Assembly: GCF_020524585.1 (NCBI RefSeq)
Contig: NZ_JAIVLK010000007.1
Location: 62,001 to 126,000, forward strand
Reading direction: 5' to 3'
Length of the DNA: 64,000 bases
From: Celeribacter naphthalenivorans
Lineage (GTDB): Bacteria > Pseudomonadota > Alphaproteobacteria > Rhodobacterales > Rhodobacteraceae
The position numbers and the translations under genes were made by a program. Shown here in pieces: positions 42,129-51,006 of the stretch. The number at the start of each line of letters is the position of its first letter. Position 1 is the first letter of the stretch. The notes below the pieces were generated by a model. That model worked only from the letters and a program-made list of their open reading frames with translations. It was not told where the DNA came from and ran no database searches.

Positions 42129-42542
42129 TCAGAGCGTCAGAGGTGGTGCGCGGGGTGTTCGGCTGAAATCGCGGCGGGCAACCAACAGCACATCGGTTGC
42201 AGATGGGGTGAATTCTGCCCGTTGTTGCGCCACCGGCAAAATGGGCGTCGCAAGGGCCGACATAAGGAACGCGGCACCGACAACACAGTAAGGACACTCC
42301 GCCCCTTTTGTCGTGTCCCCCGATGGCACGTCCCGGATTTCACCAGTCGCCGTGTCAAAGACAAGCGTGGCACCGCTTCCCGGCGTGCTACAAATTTGCA
42401 GGAGAACTTCGGTGTCGGAAAGAACGATCCCGTCGCGCGCATCGGGCTGGAAAGCGACTGCGAACTGGACGGACAAAAGAACAGCAAGGCAGGCGGCCCA
42501 GACGCCACGCAAAAACCGCTTATTCAGAAACTTGTCCCCCAT
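42129..42542 (-). CDS. DUF2946 family protein, copper-receptor neighbour
   Basis: A 137 aa protein with an N-terminal hydrophobic segment (residues 12-31, LRGVWAACLAVLLSVQFAVA), a Cys in LQICSTPGSGA and a CPYC motif near residue 85, then a second hydrophobic stretch. DUF2946 proteins accompany TonB-dependent copper receptors; a copper-handling periplasmic role is inferred. It is upstream of the receptor gene and probably co-transcribed. Its C-terminus (RTPRAPPLTL) resembles that of the protein at 24664-25029. Confidence 0.82.
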   Translation of the reverse strand: MGDKFLNKRFLRGVWAACLAVLLSVQFAVAFQPDARDGIVLSDTEVLLQICSTPGSGATLVFDTATGEIRDVPSGDTTKGAECPYCVVGAAFLMSALATPILPVAQQRAEFTPSATDVLLVARRDFSRTPRAPPLTL

Positions 42543-42577
42543 GGCTTTCGTATGTTCACAAGTTCATGAAAACGCAA

Positions 42578-42591
42578 CTGAAAATTTTCAG
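42578..42591. promoter_or_regulatory. Perfect 14 bp palindrome upstream of the copper genes
   Basis: CTGAAAATTTTCAG lies 36 bp upstream of the DUF2946 start in the intergenic region. Perfect symmetry and position suggest an operator for the copper receptor operon; the binding protein is unknown. Confidence 0.45.
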
Positions 42592-42670
42592 ATCCATTGC
42601 AGCTGTATGTAGAGCGGCAGGCGTGAAAATGTGTTCCTCTTTCAAACTTGGGAAACATTCCGCGCGTGCC

Positions 42671-42720
42671 TTCACTGAGGGGCAGGAATAGATCGCTTCC
42701 CCTATTCATTTCTCAGTGAA
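42671..42720 (-). terminator. Inverted repeat over the dnaE2 stop
   Basis: TTCACTGAG and CTCAGTGAA are a perfect 9 bp pair 32 bp apart, with inner AATAG / CTATT arms. The structure includes the dnaE2 stop codon. It may end the SOS operon transcript; there is no clear T-run. Confidence 0.45.
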
Positions 42721-45700
42721 AATCCCGGCTTGGAAACAACCGCTTGGCCTGCTCCCTCGGGTGACGCGCACGGGGCGGGTAGCGTGGAGGTCGTGGCGCG
42801 TCGTCGGCTTGGGGCTGTGTGACACCGATGGCGTCATCGAGCGGGTGGCCGAGTTCCGAGAGCTTGTGCGACAGGTCTTCGATGTGATCAGCGATGAGGT
42901 GGACGACGATGCCTTCGCGCTCCAGCCGTCCGGTGACGCGCAACAGCCGTCCGCCCATGACGATGCGGCGGAAGCGCTCGTAGACCTTGGGCCAGACCAC
43001 TATGTTTGAGACGCCAGTTTCATCCTCGAGCGTCAGGAAGATCACGCCCGAGGCCGTGCCGGGGCGTTGCCGGGTGATGACGAGACCGCAGACGGTGGTG
43101 CGGATGAGGGGCGCTGTTGGCAGGCGGTCGTGCGGCGTCAGGTTTGGGATCGTTGGGCGCAAAAGCTCCATCGGATGGGCGCGCAGCGTCAGCCGCAGGG
43201 CAACGTAATCCTCCACCACCTCCTCGCCCAAATGCATGTTGGGGAGGATGACTTCGGGTTCACGAATGCCCTCACCATCGAGCGGATCAGAGAACAACGG
43301 CAGCGGTTTCGGGGCGCGGATCGCGCGGACCTGCCATAGCGCATCGCGGCGGGTTAGCCCCATGCCGATGAAGGCGTCCGCCTCGGCCAGCCGCTCAAGC
43401 ACGGAGGGTGCGACGCCCGCCCGGAGCCAGACGCTTTCCGGGTCTTGGTAGCCATTGCCGCGCGCCGCCGTGATCCAACCGGCGTCTTCCTCGCGAAAGC
43501 CCTTGATCTGACGAAACCCGAGGCGCAGCGCCAACGCTCCGTCGGCGCGGCGTTCCAAAAGATTGTCCCAGTCGGAATGGTTGACGCAAACGGGACGCAC
43601 CTCGATGCCGTGGTCGCGGACATCGCGCACGATCTGCGCCGGGGCGTAGAACCCCATCGGCTGGGAATTCAGCAGAGCACAGGCAAACACCGCCGGGTGA
43701 TGGCATTTGAGCCAGGACGACACATAGGTCAGCATGGCGAAGGCGGCCGCGTGGCTTTCGGGGAAACCGTAATCGGCAAAGCCCTCAATCTGGCCGAAAC
43801 AGGCCTCCGCGATCTCTTGGCTGTAGCCATTCCCCATCATGCCGCGCACAAACCTGTCACGGTGCTCGCCGATGGTGCCCATGCGCCGGAAAGAGGCCAG
43901 CGAGCGCCGGAGTTTGTCGGCCTCTTCTGCCGAATAGCCCGCGCCGACAACGGCGATCTGCATGGCTTGTTCTTGGAAAAGCGGCACGCCAAGTGTTTTA
44001 CGCGTGACCTCTTCGAGCGCAGGGCCAAAGGGTTCGGGGGCTTCAAGCTTCTGCCGCCGCCGGATATAAGGTTTGACCATGCCGCCCTGAATGGGGCCGG
44101 GCCGGACGATGGCGACCTCGATCACCAGATCGTAAAACGTGGCGGGTTTCATGCGTGGCAGAAAATTCATCTGCGCCCGGCTTTCGACCTGAAACACCCC
44201 CACCGCATCGGCGCGTTGCAGCATCTCATAGGTCGCGCGGTCCTCTTGCGGCACGCTGTCGAGGGTGAGGCGGGTCTTCTCATGGGCGTCCAAAAGATCA
44301 AAGCTCTTGCGCAGACAGGTGAGCATCCCGAGGCTCAGAATATCGACCTTGAGAATGCCCAAGGCGTCGATGTCATCCTTGTCCCATTCGATCACCGTGC
44401 GGTTTTCCATCGCCGCATTCTCGATGGGGCACAGCTCGTCGAGGCGCCCGAGTGTGATGATGAAACCGCCGACATGTTGCGAAAGATGGCGCGGAAAGCC
44501 GATGATCTCGCCGATCAGTTCAATGGTCTGCGCCAGCCGCCGGTCCTTGGGGTTGAGGCCCAGTTCTTTCGCCCGCTCCATATCCGCGCCGGAATTGGTC
44601 AGCCCCCAAATGTCGCCCGAGAGCCGCGCGGTGAGGTCTTGGGACAGGCCCATGACCTTGCCCACCTCGCGAATGGCGGCGCGGGTCCGGAAATGGATCA
44701 CGGTGGCGCAGAGACCTGCGCGGTGGCGTCCGTATTTCTCATAGATCCACTGGATCACCTCCTCGCGGCGCTCGTGTTCGAAATCCACGTCAATGTCGGG
44801 CGGCTCGCCGCGATGCCGCGAGATGAAGCGTTCAAACACCATGCCGATCATGTCGGGCGACACGTCGGTGATGCCCAGAAGGTAGCAGAGGACCGAATTG
44901 GCCGCCGAGCCGCGCCCCTGACAGAGGATGCCACGCGACCGGGCCTCTTGGACAATGTCATGCACGGTGAGGAAATAGGGCGCGTAGTTGAGCTCGCCGA
45001 TCAGCGACAGTTCCTTGTCCATCAACTGATGCACACGCTCGGTCGCGCCCTCCGGATACCGGCGGCGCAGCCCGTCGCGCGCCAGCCGGACAAGGCGGTC
45101 TTGCGGTGCTTCGCCCTCCGACATCTCGTCGGGATATTCGTAACTCAACTCGGAGAGATCAAAGCCGCAGCGCGCGGTGATCTCCAAGGTGCGCTTGAGC
45201 GCCGCCGGGTGGTTGCGGTAGAGCCGCGCCATGTCGGCGGCACCTTTGAGGCGACGTTCGGCATTGGGCAGGGCCTTGGTGCCGATCCGGTCAATGGTCA
45301 GCCCCTCGCGCAGACAGGTCAGCACATCCGCAAGCCTGCGCCGCCGCCCGTGATGCATGAGGACATCGCCCACCGCCACCATAGGCGTCGAACTCCGCAA
45401 CGCCAACGCAGCGCAGGCATCTAACCACGCTTGATCGGATCCGTCATAGCGCGGCGCGGCGCCGAGAAAGACGTGACCGGGGTAGCGGCGTTGCAAGCGC
45501 TGAAGGGCGGGTTGAGCACGCGTTAGGTCCTTCGGGGGCAAGGCAATGAGGATCATCCCCCGACATCCGGCCTCCAAATCTCTTAGATCGAGATGACACT
45601 CGGCCTTCTCCGCCCGGCGCTTACCTAAAGTCAAAAGCCGCGACAGCCGGTGATAGGCCGCACGGTCGGTAGGCAGTGCGAGCCATTCGACAGGGCAATC

Positions 45701-46060
45701 GCGCAGGACGAGGCGGCTGCCGACGATGAGCTTCGGCAGCTTTGGAGTCAGCGGAACAGGGAAGTCTTGCGGCGCCCCAATCTCTTGTCGTGAACAGGGG
45801 TCGACCTGATGCGAGGAGCGCACGCGAAGCTGTGCGGCGACCTCTTCGCGGAGTGTCTTGAGCGCCGAATAGGCCCGCACAACGCCCGCAAGCGTGTTTC
45901 GGTCGGTGATCGCGATGGCCTCTAACCCCAGCTCTGCGGCGCGCAGCATCAGCTCCTCGGGATGCGAAGCGCCCGTGAGAAAGGTGAAATTCGAGGTGAC
46001 GCACAGCTCGGCGTAAGAGGCGGGCTGGGGATGAGTATTTGGGGCACAAAGGAAACTCAT
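42713..46060 (-). CDS. dnaE2: Error-prone DNA polymerase III alpha subunit DnaE2 (ImuC)
   Basis: A 1115 aa C-family polymerase for damage-induced mutagenesis. It has an N-terminal PHP domain (YAELCVTSNFTFLTGASHPEELMLRAAELG), a palm with PDIDVDFEHERREEVIQWIYEKYG and DADGVFQVESRAQM-like elements, and a C-terminal OB fold (GLVITRQRPGTASGVIFLTLEDETG). It works with ImuA and ImuB and the beta clamp. The start at 46060 has AGGGGGAA upstream and overlaps the imuB stop by ATGA; an in-frame extension to 46114 is rejected. Third gene of a LexA-controlled operon. Confidence 0.95.
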   Translation of the reverse strand: MSFLCAPNTHPQPASYAELCVTSNFTFLTGASHPEELMLRAAELGLEAIAITDRNTLAGVVRAYSALKTLREEVAAQLRVRSSHQVDPCSRQEIGAPQDFPVPLTPKLPKLIVGSRLVLRDCPVEWLALPTDRAAYHRLSRLLTLGKRRAEKAECHLDLRDLEAGCRGMILIALPPKDLTRAQPALQRLQRRYPGHVFLGAAPRYDGSDQAWLDACAALALRSSTPMVAVGDVLMHHGRRRRLADVLTCLREGLTIDRIGTKALPNAERRLKGAADMARLYRNHPAALKRTLEITARCGFDLSELSYEYPDEMSEGEAPQDRLVRLARDGLRRRYPEGATERVHQLMDKELSLIGELNYAPYFLTVHDIVQEARSRGILCQGRGSAANSVLCYLLGITDVSPDMIGMVFERFISRHRGEPPDIDVDFEHERREEVIQWIYEKYGRHRAGLCATVIHFRTRAAIREVGKVMGLSQDLTARLSGDIWGLTNSGADMERAKELGLNPKDRRLAQTIELIGEIIGFPRHLSQHVGGFIITLGRLDELCPIENAAMENRTVIEWDKDDIDALGILKVDILSLGMLTCLRKSFDLLDAHEKTRLTLDSVPQEDRATYEMLQRADAVGVFQVESRAQMNFLPRMKPATFYDLVIEVAIVRPGPIQGGMVKPYIRRRQKLEAPEPFGPALEEVTRKTLGVPLFQEQAMQIAVVGAGYSAEEADKLRRSLASFRRMGTIGEHRDRFVRGMMGNGYSQEIAEACFGQIEGFADYGFPESHAAAFAMLTYVSSWLKCHHPAVFACALLNSQPMGFYAPAQIVRDVRDHGIEVRPVCVNHSDWDNLLERRADGALALRLGFRQIKGFREEDAGWITAARGNGYQDPESVWLRAGVAPSVLERLAEADAFIGMGLTRRDALWQVRAIRAPKPLPLFSDPLDGEGIREPEVILPNMHLGEEVVEDYVALRLTLRAHPMELLRPTIPNLTPHDRLPTAPLIRTTVCGLVITRQRPGTASGVIFLTLEDETGVSNIVVWPKVYERFRRIVMGGRLLRVTGRLEREGIVVHLIADHIEDLSHKLSELGHPLDDAIGVTQPQADDAPRPPRYPPRARHPREQAKRLFPSRDFH

Positions 46061-47511
46061 GCGAATTCCCCCTGCACGAACCAGCCGGGGTTTTGCGGCG
46101 TGTGATAAAGCCAAAGGCGGCGGCCTTCGCGAGTTTCGATCCGCCAGTAATCACGCACACCGGAGCGCCACGCCTCATCCGGCAGCCACCATTCCGGCGC
46201 GATGCGTTCGGGGCCGATGGCGCGCCCGGTGGTGAACGACATGCGCCGCCAACGAAACCGCGCGGGCGGTTCGGCGCTATGAGCGGCAATCGGTTCGGGC
46301 GAAAACAGGCGCAGGGGGCGCGGGCGCAGGCAGGACCATGCGCTGTCGGGCGTACTGAAGGCGGCGGGCGCGATGGCAAAGCTGCGCTCCGGGATGTGGC
46401 TGTCGGAGGGGAGGAAACGTTGAATGTTTTCCAGCCCGATGCGCGTGCCGATCCGGGTGATCAGGTCGTTGAGCTGATCGGGGGAGGTTTGTGCGCTGCC
46501 GATCTGTTGCACGGGGAGCGGTTCGACCTGTGTGGCTTCCAGCCGAATCTGATCGATGCCAAAGCCCGCATCCACCTCGCTCACGCCACGCTCGAACAGG
46601 GGCAAAATCCGCTGCGGATCGCGCATCGGGGCGGCGAGGCGCAGCTCGACTTGTTGGCTGCCCTGATCGACGCGGCGCAGGGTGAGGGTCAGGCGGCGCG
46701 CGCCCATTTCATAGCGGTTGAGCTTGTCACAGAGCGGGGTCAGAAGCCGGGCGGTGAGACCCATCACGTCTTCTGTCAGGCCGATGGGCTCCGGCAGACT
46801 CATACGGGTCGCAAAGCTTGGCGGTTCGCTTTCGGGCCTGACCGGTTCGGGGATATGACCCATGGCTTGATCGAGACGCAACAGCAGATCAGGACCAAAG
46901 CGACGGGTCAGCGGGGCGCGAGCAGCTTCCGCCAGATCGCCAATGCTGCGCAACCCGAGACGTTGCAGGGCTGTGACAGTGGTGTCCGCAAGGCGGAGCG
47001 CGGCCACGGGGAGATCGCTAAGCGCCTCCGTCCCGGTGCCGTAATGCGCAAAGGCCCAAGCAGCACCTCGGGTCTCGGCGCATCCCAGACGGAGCGTCAG
47101 GCCCGCCCGCATCGCACGGGCTCGGATATCCGCGAGCATCTCCGCTTCGCCGCCCCAAAGATGCGTCGATCCGGTGACATCCAGCACCAAGCCATCTTCG
47201 CCATCGCGCCCCACCCAAGGGCAATAGCGCGTCGCCCATCGGCGCAGCATGGCGAGGAACCGGGCGTCGAGATCGGGGCGCGCGGGCTGGCTGATCAGGT
47301 CGGGGCAAAAGGCGCGGGCATCGGCAAAGCTCATGCCGCGCGTCAGGCCCAAGCCTTCGGCGGTCTCGTTGAGGCAATAAATCCGTTCGGTGTTGTTCGA
47401 CTTGAGCGTGATTGCGAAGGGGCCATCAACCAGACGCGCGCGCAGAACCCGGTCGCTCGCCAACCGGGGAAACCACATGCACACGACGCGTTTTTTGATC
47501 CCATCGAACAT
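46057..47511 (-). CDS. imuB: ImuB, Y-family polymerase-like mutasome scaffold
   Basis: A 484 aa Y-family protein. Features include CMWFPRLASDRVLRARLVDGPFAITLKSNNTERIYCLNETAEGLGLTRGMSFADARAFCPDL, LVLDVTGSTHLWGGEAEM and the helix-hairpin-helix LRSIGDLAEAARAPLTRRFG. ImuB proteins lack polymerase activity and link DnaE2 to the beta clamp; I do not see the usual paired acidic residues of active Y polymerases. The start at 47511 overlaps the imuA coding end by 86 bp. Downstream dnaE2 overlaps by ATGA. Confidence 0.92.
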   Translation of the reverse strand: MFDGIKKRVVCMWFPRLASDRVLRARLVDGPFAITLKSNNTERIYCLNETAEGLGLTRGMSFADARAFCPDLISQPARPDLDARFLAMLRRWATRYCPWVGRDGEDGLVLDVTGSTHLWGGEAEMLADIRARAMRAGLTLRLGCAETRGAAWAFAHYGTGTEALSDLPVAALRLADTTVTALQRLGLRSIGDLAEAARAPLTRRFGPDLLLRLDQAMGHIPEPVRPESEPPSFATRMSLPEPIGLTEDVMGLTARLLTPLCDKLNRYEMGARRLTLTLRRVDQGSQQVELRLAAPMRDPQRILPLFERGVSEVDAGFGIDQIRLEATQVEPLPVQQIGSAQTSPDQLNDLITRIGTRIGLENIQRFLPSDSHIPERSFAIAPAAFSTPDSAWSCLRPRPLRLFSPEPIAAHSAEPPARFRWRRMSFTTGRAIGPERIAPEWWLPDEAWRSGVRDYWRIETREGRRLWLYHTPQNPGWFVQGEFA

Positions 47512-48004
47512 TCCAGGCCCCAAGTGTTCCCGATTTGTTCTTTTTAATTTCCCATCGCATCAGAGTCGAGTCCTCGCTTTGTGTGTCGAAGATCGAGGCG
47601 GCATGCCAACGGGTCTCGGCGGCGTTTGACCCCATGCCTTCGGAAATGATGCAAAGCCCCGTGGTGCCGCCCGCCTTGGCCGCGAGTTGCAACCGTCGCC
47701 CCTCGCGCAGGTTCAGCGGGCGGGTGATTTCGATGACGACAAAGGGCAGCGCGCCGTCTTTCAGCGCCTCTTCGGCGACGGCGAGCGCATCGGTCTGATC
47801 CTTGGGGCGGGCCAGCAACAGACGTGCCGGGTTGAAGATCGGCAAAAGTCCCTGAGGCATGAGTGTGTCAGACATCCAGCTTTCTCTGATCCAGAGCGCC
47901 CCATCCCCGACCGACATCGCCGCAAACCCCATCGCAACAGGACCGCAGACCTCATGGACCCGGGCACGACGCAGGGGAAAGACAGTGTGAAAATCGACTC
48001 GCAT
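47426..48004 (-). CDS. imuA: ImuA, RecA-like SOS mutagenesis protein
   Basis: A 192 aa protein of the ImuA family: LRRARVHEVCGPVAMGFAAMSVGDGALWIRESW, LLLARPKDQTDALAVAEEALKDG and VVIEITRPLNLREGRRLQLAAKAGGTTGLCI. It is a diverged RecA/SulA-like partner of ImuB. I start it at 48004 because the LexA box at 48011-48025 lies immediately upstream; a frame reaching 48040 would translate the LexA box. First gene of the mutasome operon. Confidence 0.9.
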   Translation of the reverse strand: MRVDFHTVFPLRRARVHEVCGPVAMGFAAMSVGDGALWIRESWMSDTLMPQGLLPIFNPARLLLARPKDQTDALAVAEEALKDGALPFVVIEITRPLNLREGRRLQLAAKAGGTTGLCIISEGMGSNAAETRWHAASIFDTQSEDSTLMRWEIKKNKSGTLGAWNVRWDQKTRRVHVVSPVGERPGSARASG

Positions 48005-48010
48005 GAGCGA

Positions 48011-48025
48011 GAACATAAGGGGAAC
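48011..48025 (-). promoter_or_regulatory. LexA (SOS) box of imuA-imuB-dnaE2
   Basis: GAACATAAGGGGAAC on the plus strand is GTTC-N7-GTTC on the coding strand, the direct-repeat SOS box of alphaproteobacteria. It ends six bases before the imuA ATG, so LexA would cover the promoter or initiation region of the operon. Confidence 0.88.
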
Positions 48026-48056
48026 GATTGCCCCGATCAACGTTCATATTCATCTG

Positions 48057-48082
48057 CTGGGCCGTCAGTGAAGACGGCTCAG
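48057..48082. terminator. Stem-loop between rhamnose and mutasome operons
   Basis: CTGGGCCGTC and GACGGCTCAG form a 10 bp stem with one G-T pair and a 6 nt loop, located after the end of the rhamnose operon and before the imuA promoter on the same strand. It has no T-run, so it is a weak terminator candidate. Confidence 0.4.
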
Positions 48083-48179
48083 CCATCCACTGCAGGAGTG
48101 ACTTTCGCGTCCCCTCAGAGATCTCGAAACGGACGTGTGCTATGGCACGAACGACCGCAGTGCCCAACGGGCCTGCCCG

Positions 48180-49325
48180 TTAGCGGAGGCGCAGCATATC
48201 GGGGTTGAGATCAGACACCCGCGTCACGCCCATGAGGCGCATGTCGCGGGTGATCTCGGCGGTCAATTGGGTGAGCATCCTCTCAATTCCCGGCTGACCG
48301 GCTGCCGCGAGTGCATAGAGATAGGCGCGGCCCAGGCCCACGGCTTTTGCCCCGAGCGCGAGCGCCTTGAGCACATGGGTGCCGCGTTGAAACCCGCCAT
48401 CGACCATCACGTCGATCTTGTCCCCGACGGCCTGCACGATCTCGTCGAGCTGATCAAAGCCGGAGCGCGAGCCGTCCAGCTGCCGCCCGCCGTGGTTTGA
48501 CAAAACGATCCCCCGACACCCGATCTCGACGGCTTTCTTCGCATCCTCGACGCTCATGACGCCTTTGAGACAGAACGGCCCGCCCCACTCGGCGACCATG
48601 CGTTCCACATCGTCCCAGTTCATCGACGGATCGAGCATCTCGGTGAAATAGCGCCCGATGGTGAGCGTATCGCCCTTCATGTCGATATGGGCGTCGAGCT
48701 GCGGCAGGCTGAATTTTTCGTGGGTGACATAGTTGATCCCCCACATCGGCTTGATCGCGAATTGGATCAAACCCGCGAGTGTCAGGCGGAAGGGGATCGA
48801 AAAGCCGGTGCGCAGATCGCGTTCGCGGTTGCCGCCGGTGATGCTGTCGACGGTGAGCATCATGACGTTGATGCCGCTCTCTTTCGCCTTTTGCATCATC
48901 GCGGAATTGAGACCGCGATCCTTATGGAAATAGAACTGATAGACCTGCGGCGTGTCGTGTTTCGCGGCAAGCTCGGCCATAGAGACGGTGCCCAGAGACG
49001 AGACCCCGAACATCGTGCCGAACTTGGCGGCGGCGGCGGCAGTGGCGCGTTCGCCCTCATGATGGAACAGGCGCTGAAGCGCGGTGGGGGACAGGTAGAC
49101 CGGCAGGGCGAGCTTTTGGCCCATGATCTCCGTCGACAGATCCACATCGGTCACGCCGCGCAGCACGTTGGGGACGAGATCGACGTGTTCGAAGGCCTCG
49201 GTATTGCGGCGCAGGGTCACTTCGTCATCCGCGCCGCCGTCGATATAGTTGAAGATCGGCCCCGGCAGGCGGCGCTCGGCCAAGCGGCGGAAATCGTGGA
49301 AGTTGTGACACTCGGTCAGGCGCAT
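48180..49325 (-). CDS. FMN-dependent 2-hydroxyacid dehydrogenase (L-lactate dehydrogenase type)
   Basis: A 381 aa TIM-barrel flavoprotein of the LldD/glycolate oxidase family. Features include FNYIDGGADDEVTLRRN, YLSPTALQRLFHHEGE, the catalytic His and FMN region SNHGGRQLDGSRS, and VDGGFQRGTHVLKALALGAKAVGLGRAYLYALAAAGQ. It oxidises L-2-hydroxyacids, probably L-lactate formed from the L-lactaldehyde of rhamnose breakdown, to pyruvate. It overlaps the rhamnulokinase gene by 10 bp and is the last gene of the rhamnose operon. It is not a standard member of rhaRSTPQUK. Confidence 0.88.
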   Translation of the reverse strand: MRLTECHNFHDFRRLAERRLPGPIFNYIDGGADDEVTLRRNTEAFEHVDLVPNVLRGVTDVDLSTEIMGQKLALPVYLSPTALQRLFHHEGERATAAAAAKFGTMFGVSSLGTVSMAELAAKHDTPQVYQFYFHKDRGLNSAMMQKAKESGINVMMLTVDSITGGNRERDLRTGFSIPFRLTLAGLIQFAIKPMWGINYVTHEKFSLPQLDAHIDMKGDTLTIGRYFTEMLDPSMNWDDVERMVAEWGGPFCLKGVMSVEDAKKAVEIGCRGIVLSNHGGRQLDGSRSGFDQLDEIVQAVGDKIDVMVDGGFQRGTHVLKALALGAKAVGLGRAYLYALAAAGQPGIERMLTQLTAEITRDMRLMGVTRVSDLNPDMLRLR

Positions 49326-50695
49326 GTCTTTTCCTTCTCAACTTGGGCCCGCCACGCGGTGGCGTATTCTGTGAGTGCATCACTCTGCGATGGTGTGACC
49401 TTATGGGTGTGTGGCGGGGCGGCGTTCTCGGCGAACAACATGGCGGCGCCAACGGAAGTGCCGGTTGCGGAGGCCGCAATCTCAACCCCGCCTGTGTGCA
49501 GCGTGGCGAGCATGTCGAGATACGCGCGATTGCGAGCAAAGGGACCTTCGATGATCACCGGGCCGTCTGCGCCAACGAGATCAAGGCAAGTTTTGGTCAT
49601 CAGGGCGAGGTAAAACCCGAGCGCGGCCATGCGCACGCCCTGTTCCGCTGGCTCAAAGCGCCAACTGGCCTCACGCCCTCGGAACGGGCCCGATCCCGGC
49701 TCGACGGCGGGGAGGAGCATGATGTGTTCCGCGAGCACAGTTGCGCGGTCGACGTCCGTCACCTCTGTGTCGCCGCCCGCGCGGATGATCTCGTATTCGC
49801 GCCCGCCCATGAACCGGGCGGAGGGCACGGCCTGACCGAGTGCGTTGACGTTGACGAGCGTATCGCGGTCCGGATCGAGTGCGGTTGACCGCCCGCCCAT
49901 CGACATGACGATGACCCAAGTGCCCGTGGAGACAACAGAGAACGCCCCTTTGCGCCCAAGCACATGGGGCAGGAGAGAGGCGTTTGAATCGTGAATGCCA
50001 CAGACGACGGGCGTGTCAGGTGACAGGCCGGTGCGGGCGGCGATGGCGTCGGACACCGTGCCAAGCACATCTGCGGAGGGGTGCGCGGGGGCGAGTTTGT
50101 CGGTGAGGCCGAGACGGGCGACAAGGGACGAGAACTTCCCCTCCCACGGGTTCCACAGATCGGTGTGACATCCGAGAGATGTGACATCCGTCGCCATCTG
50201 ACCGGTCAGACGATAGCCCCAATATTGCGGATAGGTGAGCACATGGGCGACGCGGTCGCGCAGACCCGGATCGGTTTCGAATTGCCAGTACAGCTGCGCG
50301 CCCACGTTCAGGCCCATGCCGAGGCGGGGAGACCCGGTCTCGGAAAACGGCGGGCGGATCGCGTCATATGCGAAGGTGAGGCTGTCCGGTCCGTCATACT
50401 CATAGTCGAGCATCGGCGCGGCCAGTTCGCCCTCCGCATCTAGCAAGACGGCCGAGGCGCCATGCGTGGTGACGGAAATCGCGTCGATCCCGTGGCTTTC
50501 ATGGAAGGCCGCGAGGTGGTCGAGAAAGAACGCCCAATGCCCTTCAAGGTCGAAATGCGGCCAGGGCGGCCCCGCCAGAACGGTGTTCGGACGGGTGACG
50601 ATGGCGATTTCCGTCAGGCTGTCGGCATCGACCAAGGCGAGCTTGGCGTTGGTTTTCCCAACATCGAGAACGGCGATATGGCGCGGCGTGGTCAT
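49316..50695 (-). CDS. rhaK: Rhamnulokinase (FGGY family)
   Basis: A 459 aa sugar kinase phosphorylating L-rhamnulose. N-terminal phosphate loop [15 protein letters not shown], sugar site [28 protein letters not shown] and the C-terminal [18 protein letters not shown]. It overlaps the mutarotase gene by ATGA. In rhizobia RhaK is also needed for activity of the rhamnose importer, which fits its place at the end of the transporter operon. Confidence 0.9.
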   Translation of the reverse strand: MTTPRHIAVLDVGKTNAKLALVDADSLTEIAIVTRPNTVLAGPPWPHFDLEGHWAFFLDHLAAFHESHGIDAISVTTHGASAVLLDAEGELAAPMLDYEYDGPDSLTFAYDAIRPPFSETGSPRLGMGLNVGAQLYWQFETDPGLRDRVAHVLTYPQYWGYRLTGQMATDVTSLGCHTDLWNPWEGKFSSLVARLGLTDKLAPAHPSADVLGTVSDAIAARTGLSPDTPVVCGIHDSNASLLPHVLGRKGAFSVVSTGTWVIVMSMGGRSTALDPDRDTLVNVNALGQAVPSARFMGGREYEIIRAGGDTEVTDVDRATVLAEHIMLLPAVEPGSGPFRGREASWRFEPAEQGVRMAALGFYLALMTKTCLDLVGADGPVIIEGPFARNRAYLDMLATLHTGGVEIAASATGTSVGAAMLFAENAAPPHTHKVTPSQSDALTEYATAWRAQVEKEKTCA

Positions 50696-51006
50696 GGCAG
50701 GTGAAACACGGTTTCAAGCGGTTGCTCTTTCGGGCGATTGTCCGGATGGGTCTCCATGATGTCCGCCATATGCGCCCACCAGCGTTTCATCACCGGATGG
50801 TCGGGCAGGGCCGCCATGCCGTGATCGTCGCGCCGCCAGAGGACGCCGAACAGGTGACGGGTCTCGGGGTCGTAGTGGATGGAGTAATCCTCGACACCCG
50901 CGTCTTTGAGCAGGGTGACCAGCTCCGGCCAGATCTCGTCATGGCGTTTGCGGTATTCGTCCAGACACCCTTCGTTCAGGACCATGCGGAAGGCGTATTT
51001 TTCCAT
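50692..51006 (-). CDS. rhaM: L-rhamnose mutarotase
   Basis: A 104 aa protein interconverting alpha and beta L-rhamnose anomers. The RhaM/RhaU family pattern is complete: [46 protein letters not shown] and [22 protein letters not shown]. It is called rhaU in Rhizobium. The stop of rhaQ (TAA) overlaps its ATG, and it overlaps rhaK by ATGA. A longer in-frame reading to 51504 lies inside rhaQ and is rejected. Confidence 0.94.
   Translation of the reverse strand: MEKYAFRMVLNEGCLDEYRKRHDEIWPELVTLLKDAGVEDYSIHYDPETRHLFGVLWRRDDHGMAALPDHPVMKRWWAHMADIMETHPDNRPKEQPLETVFHLP

Noticed and set aside
43445-45424. 659-codon open frame on the plus strand
   Set aside because: Antisense to dnaE2, which is intact with all polymerase motifs.
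48005-48040. Longer imuA start at 48040
   Set aside because: It would encode the LexA box as protein; the box position favours the ATG at 48004.
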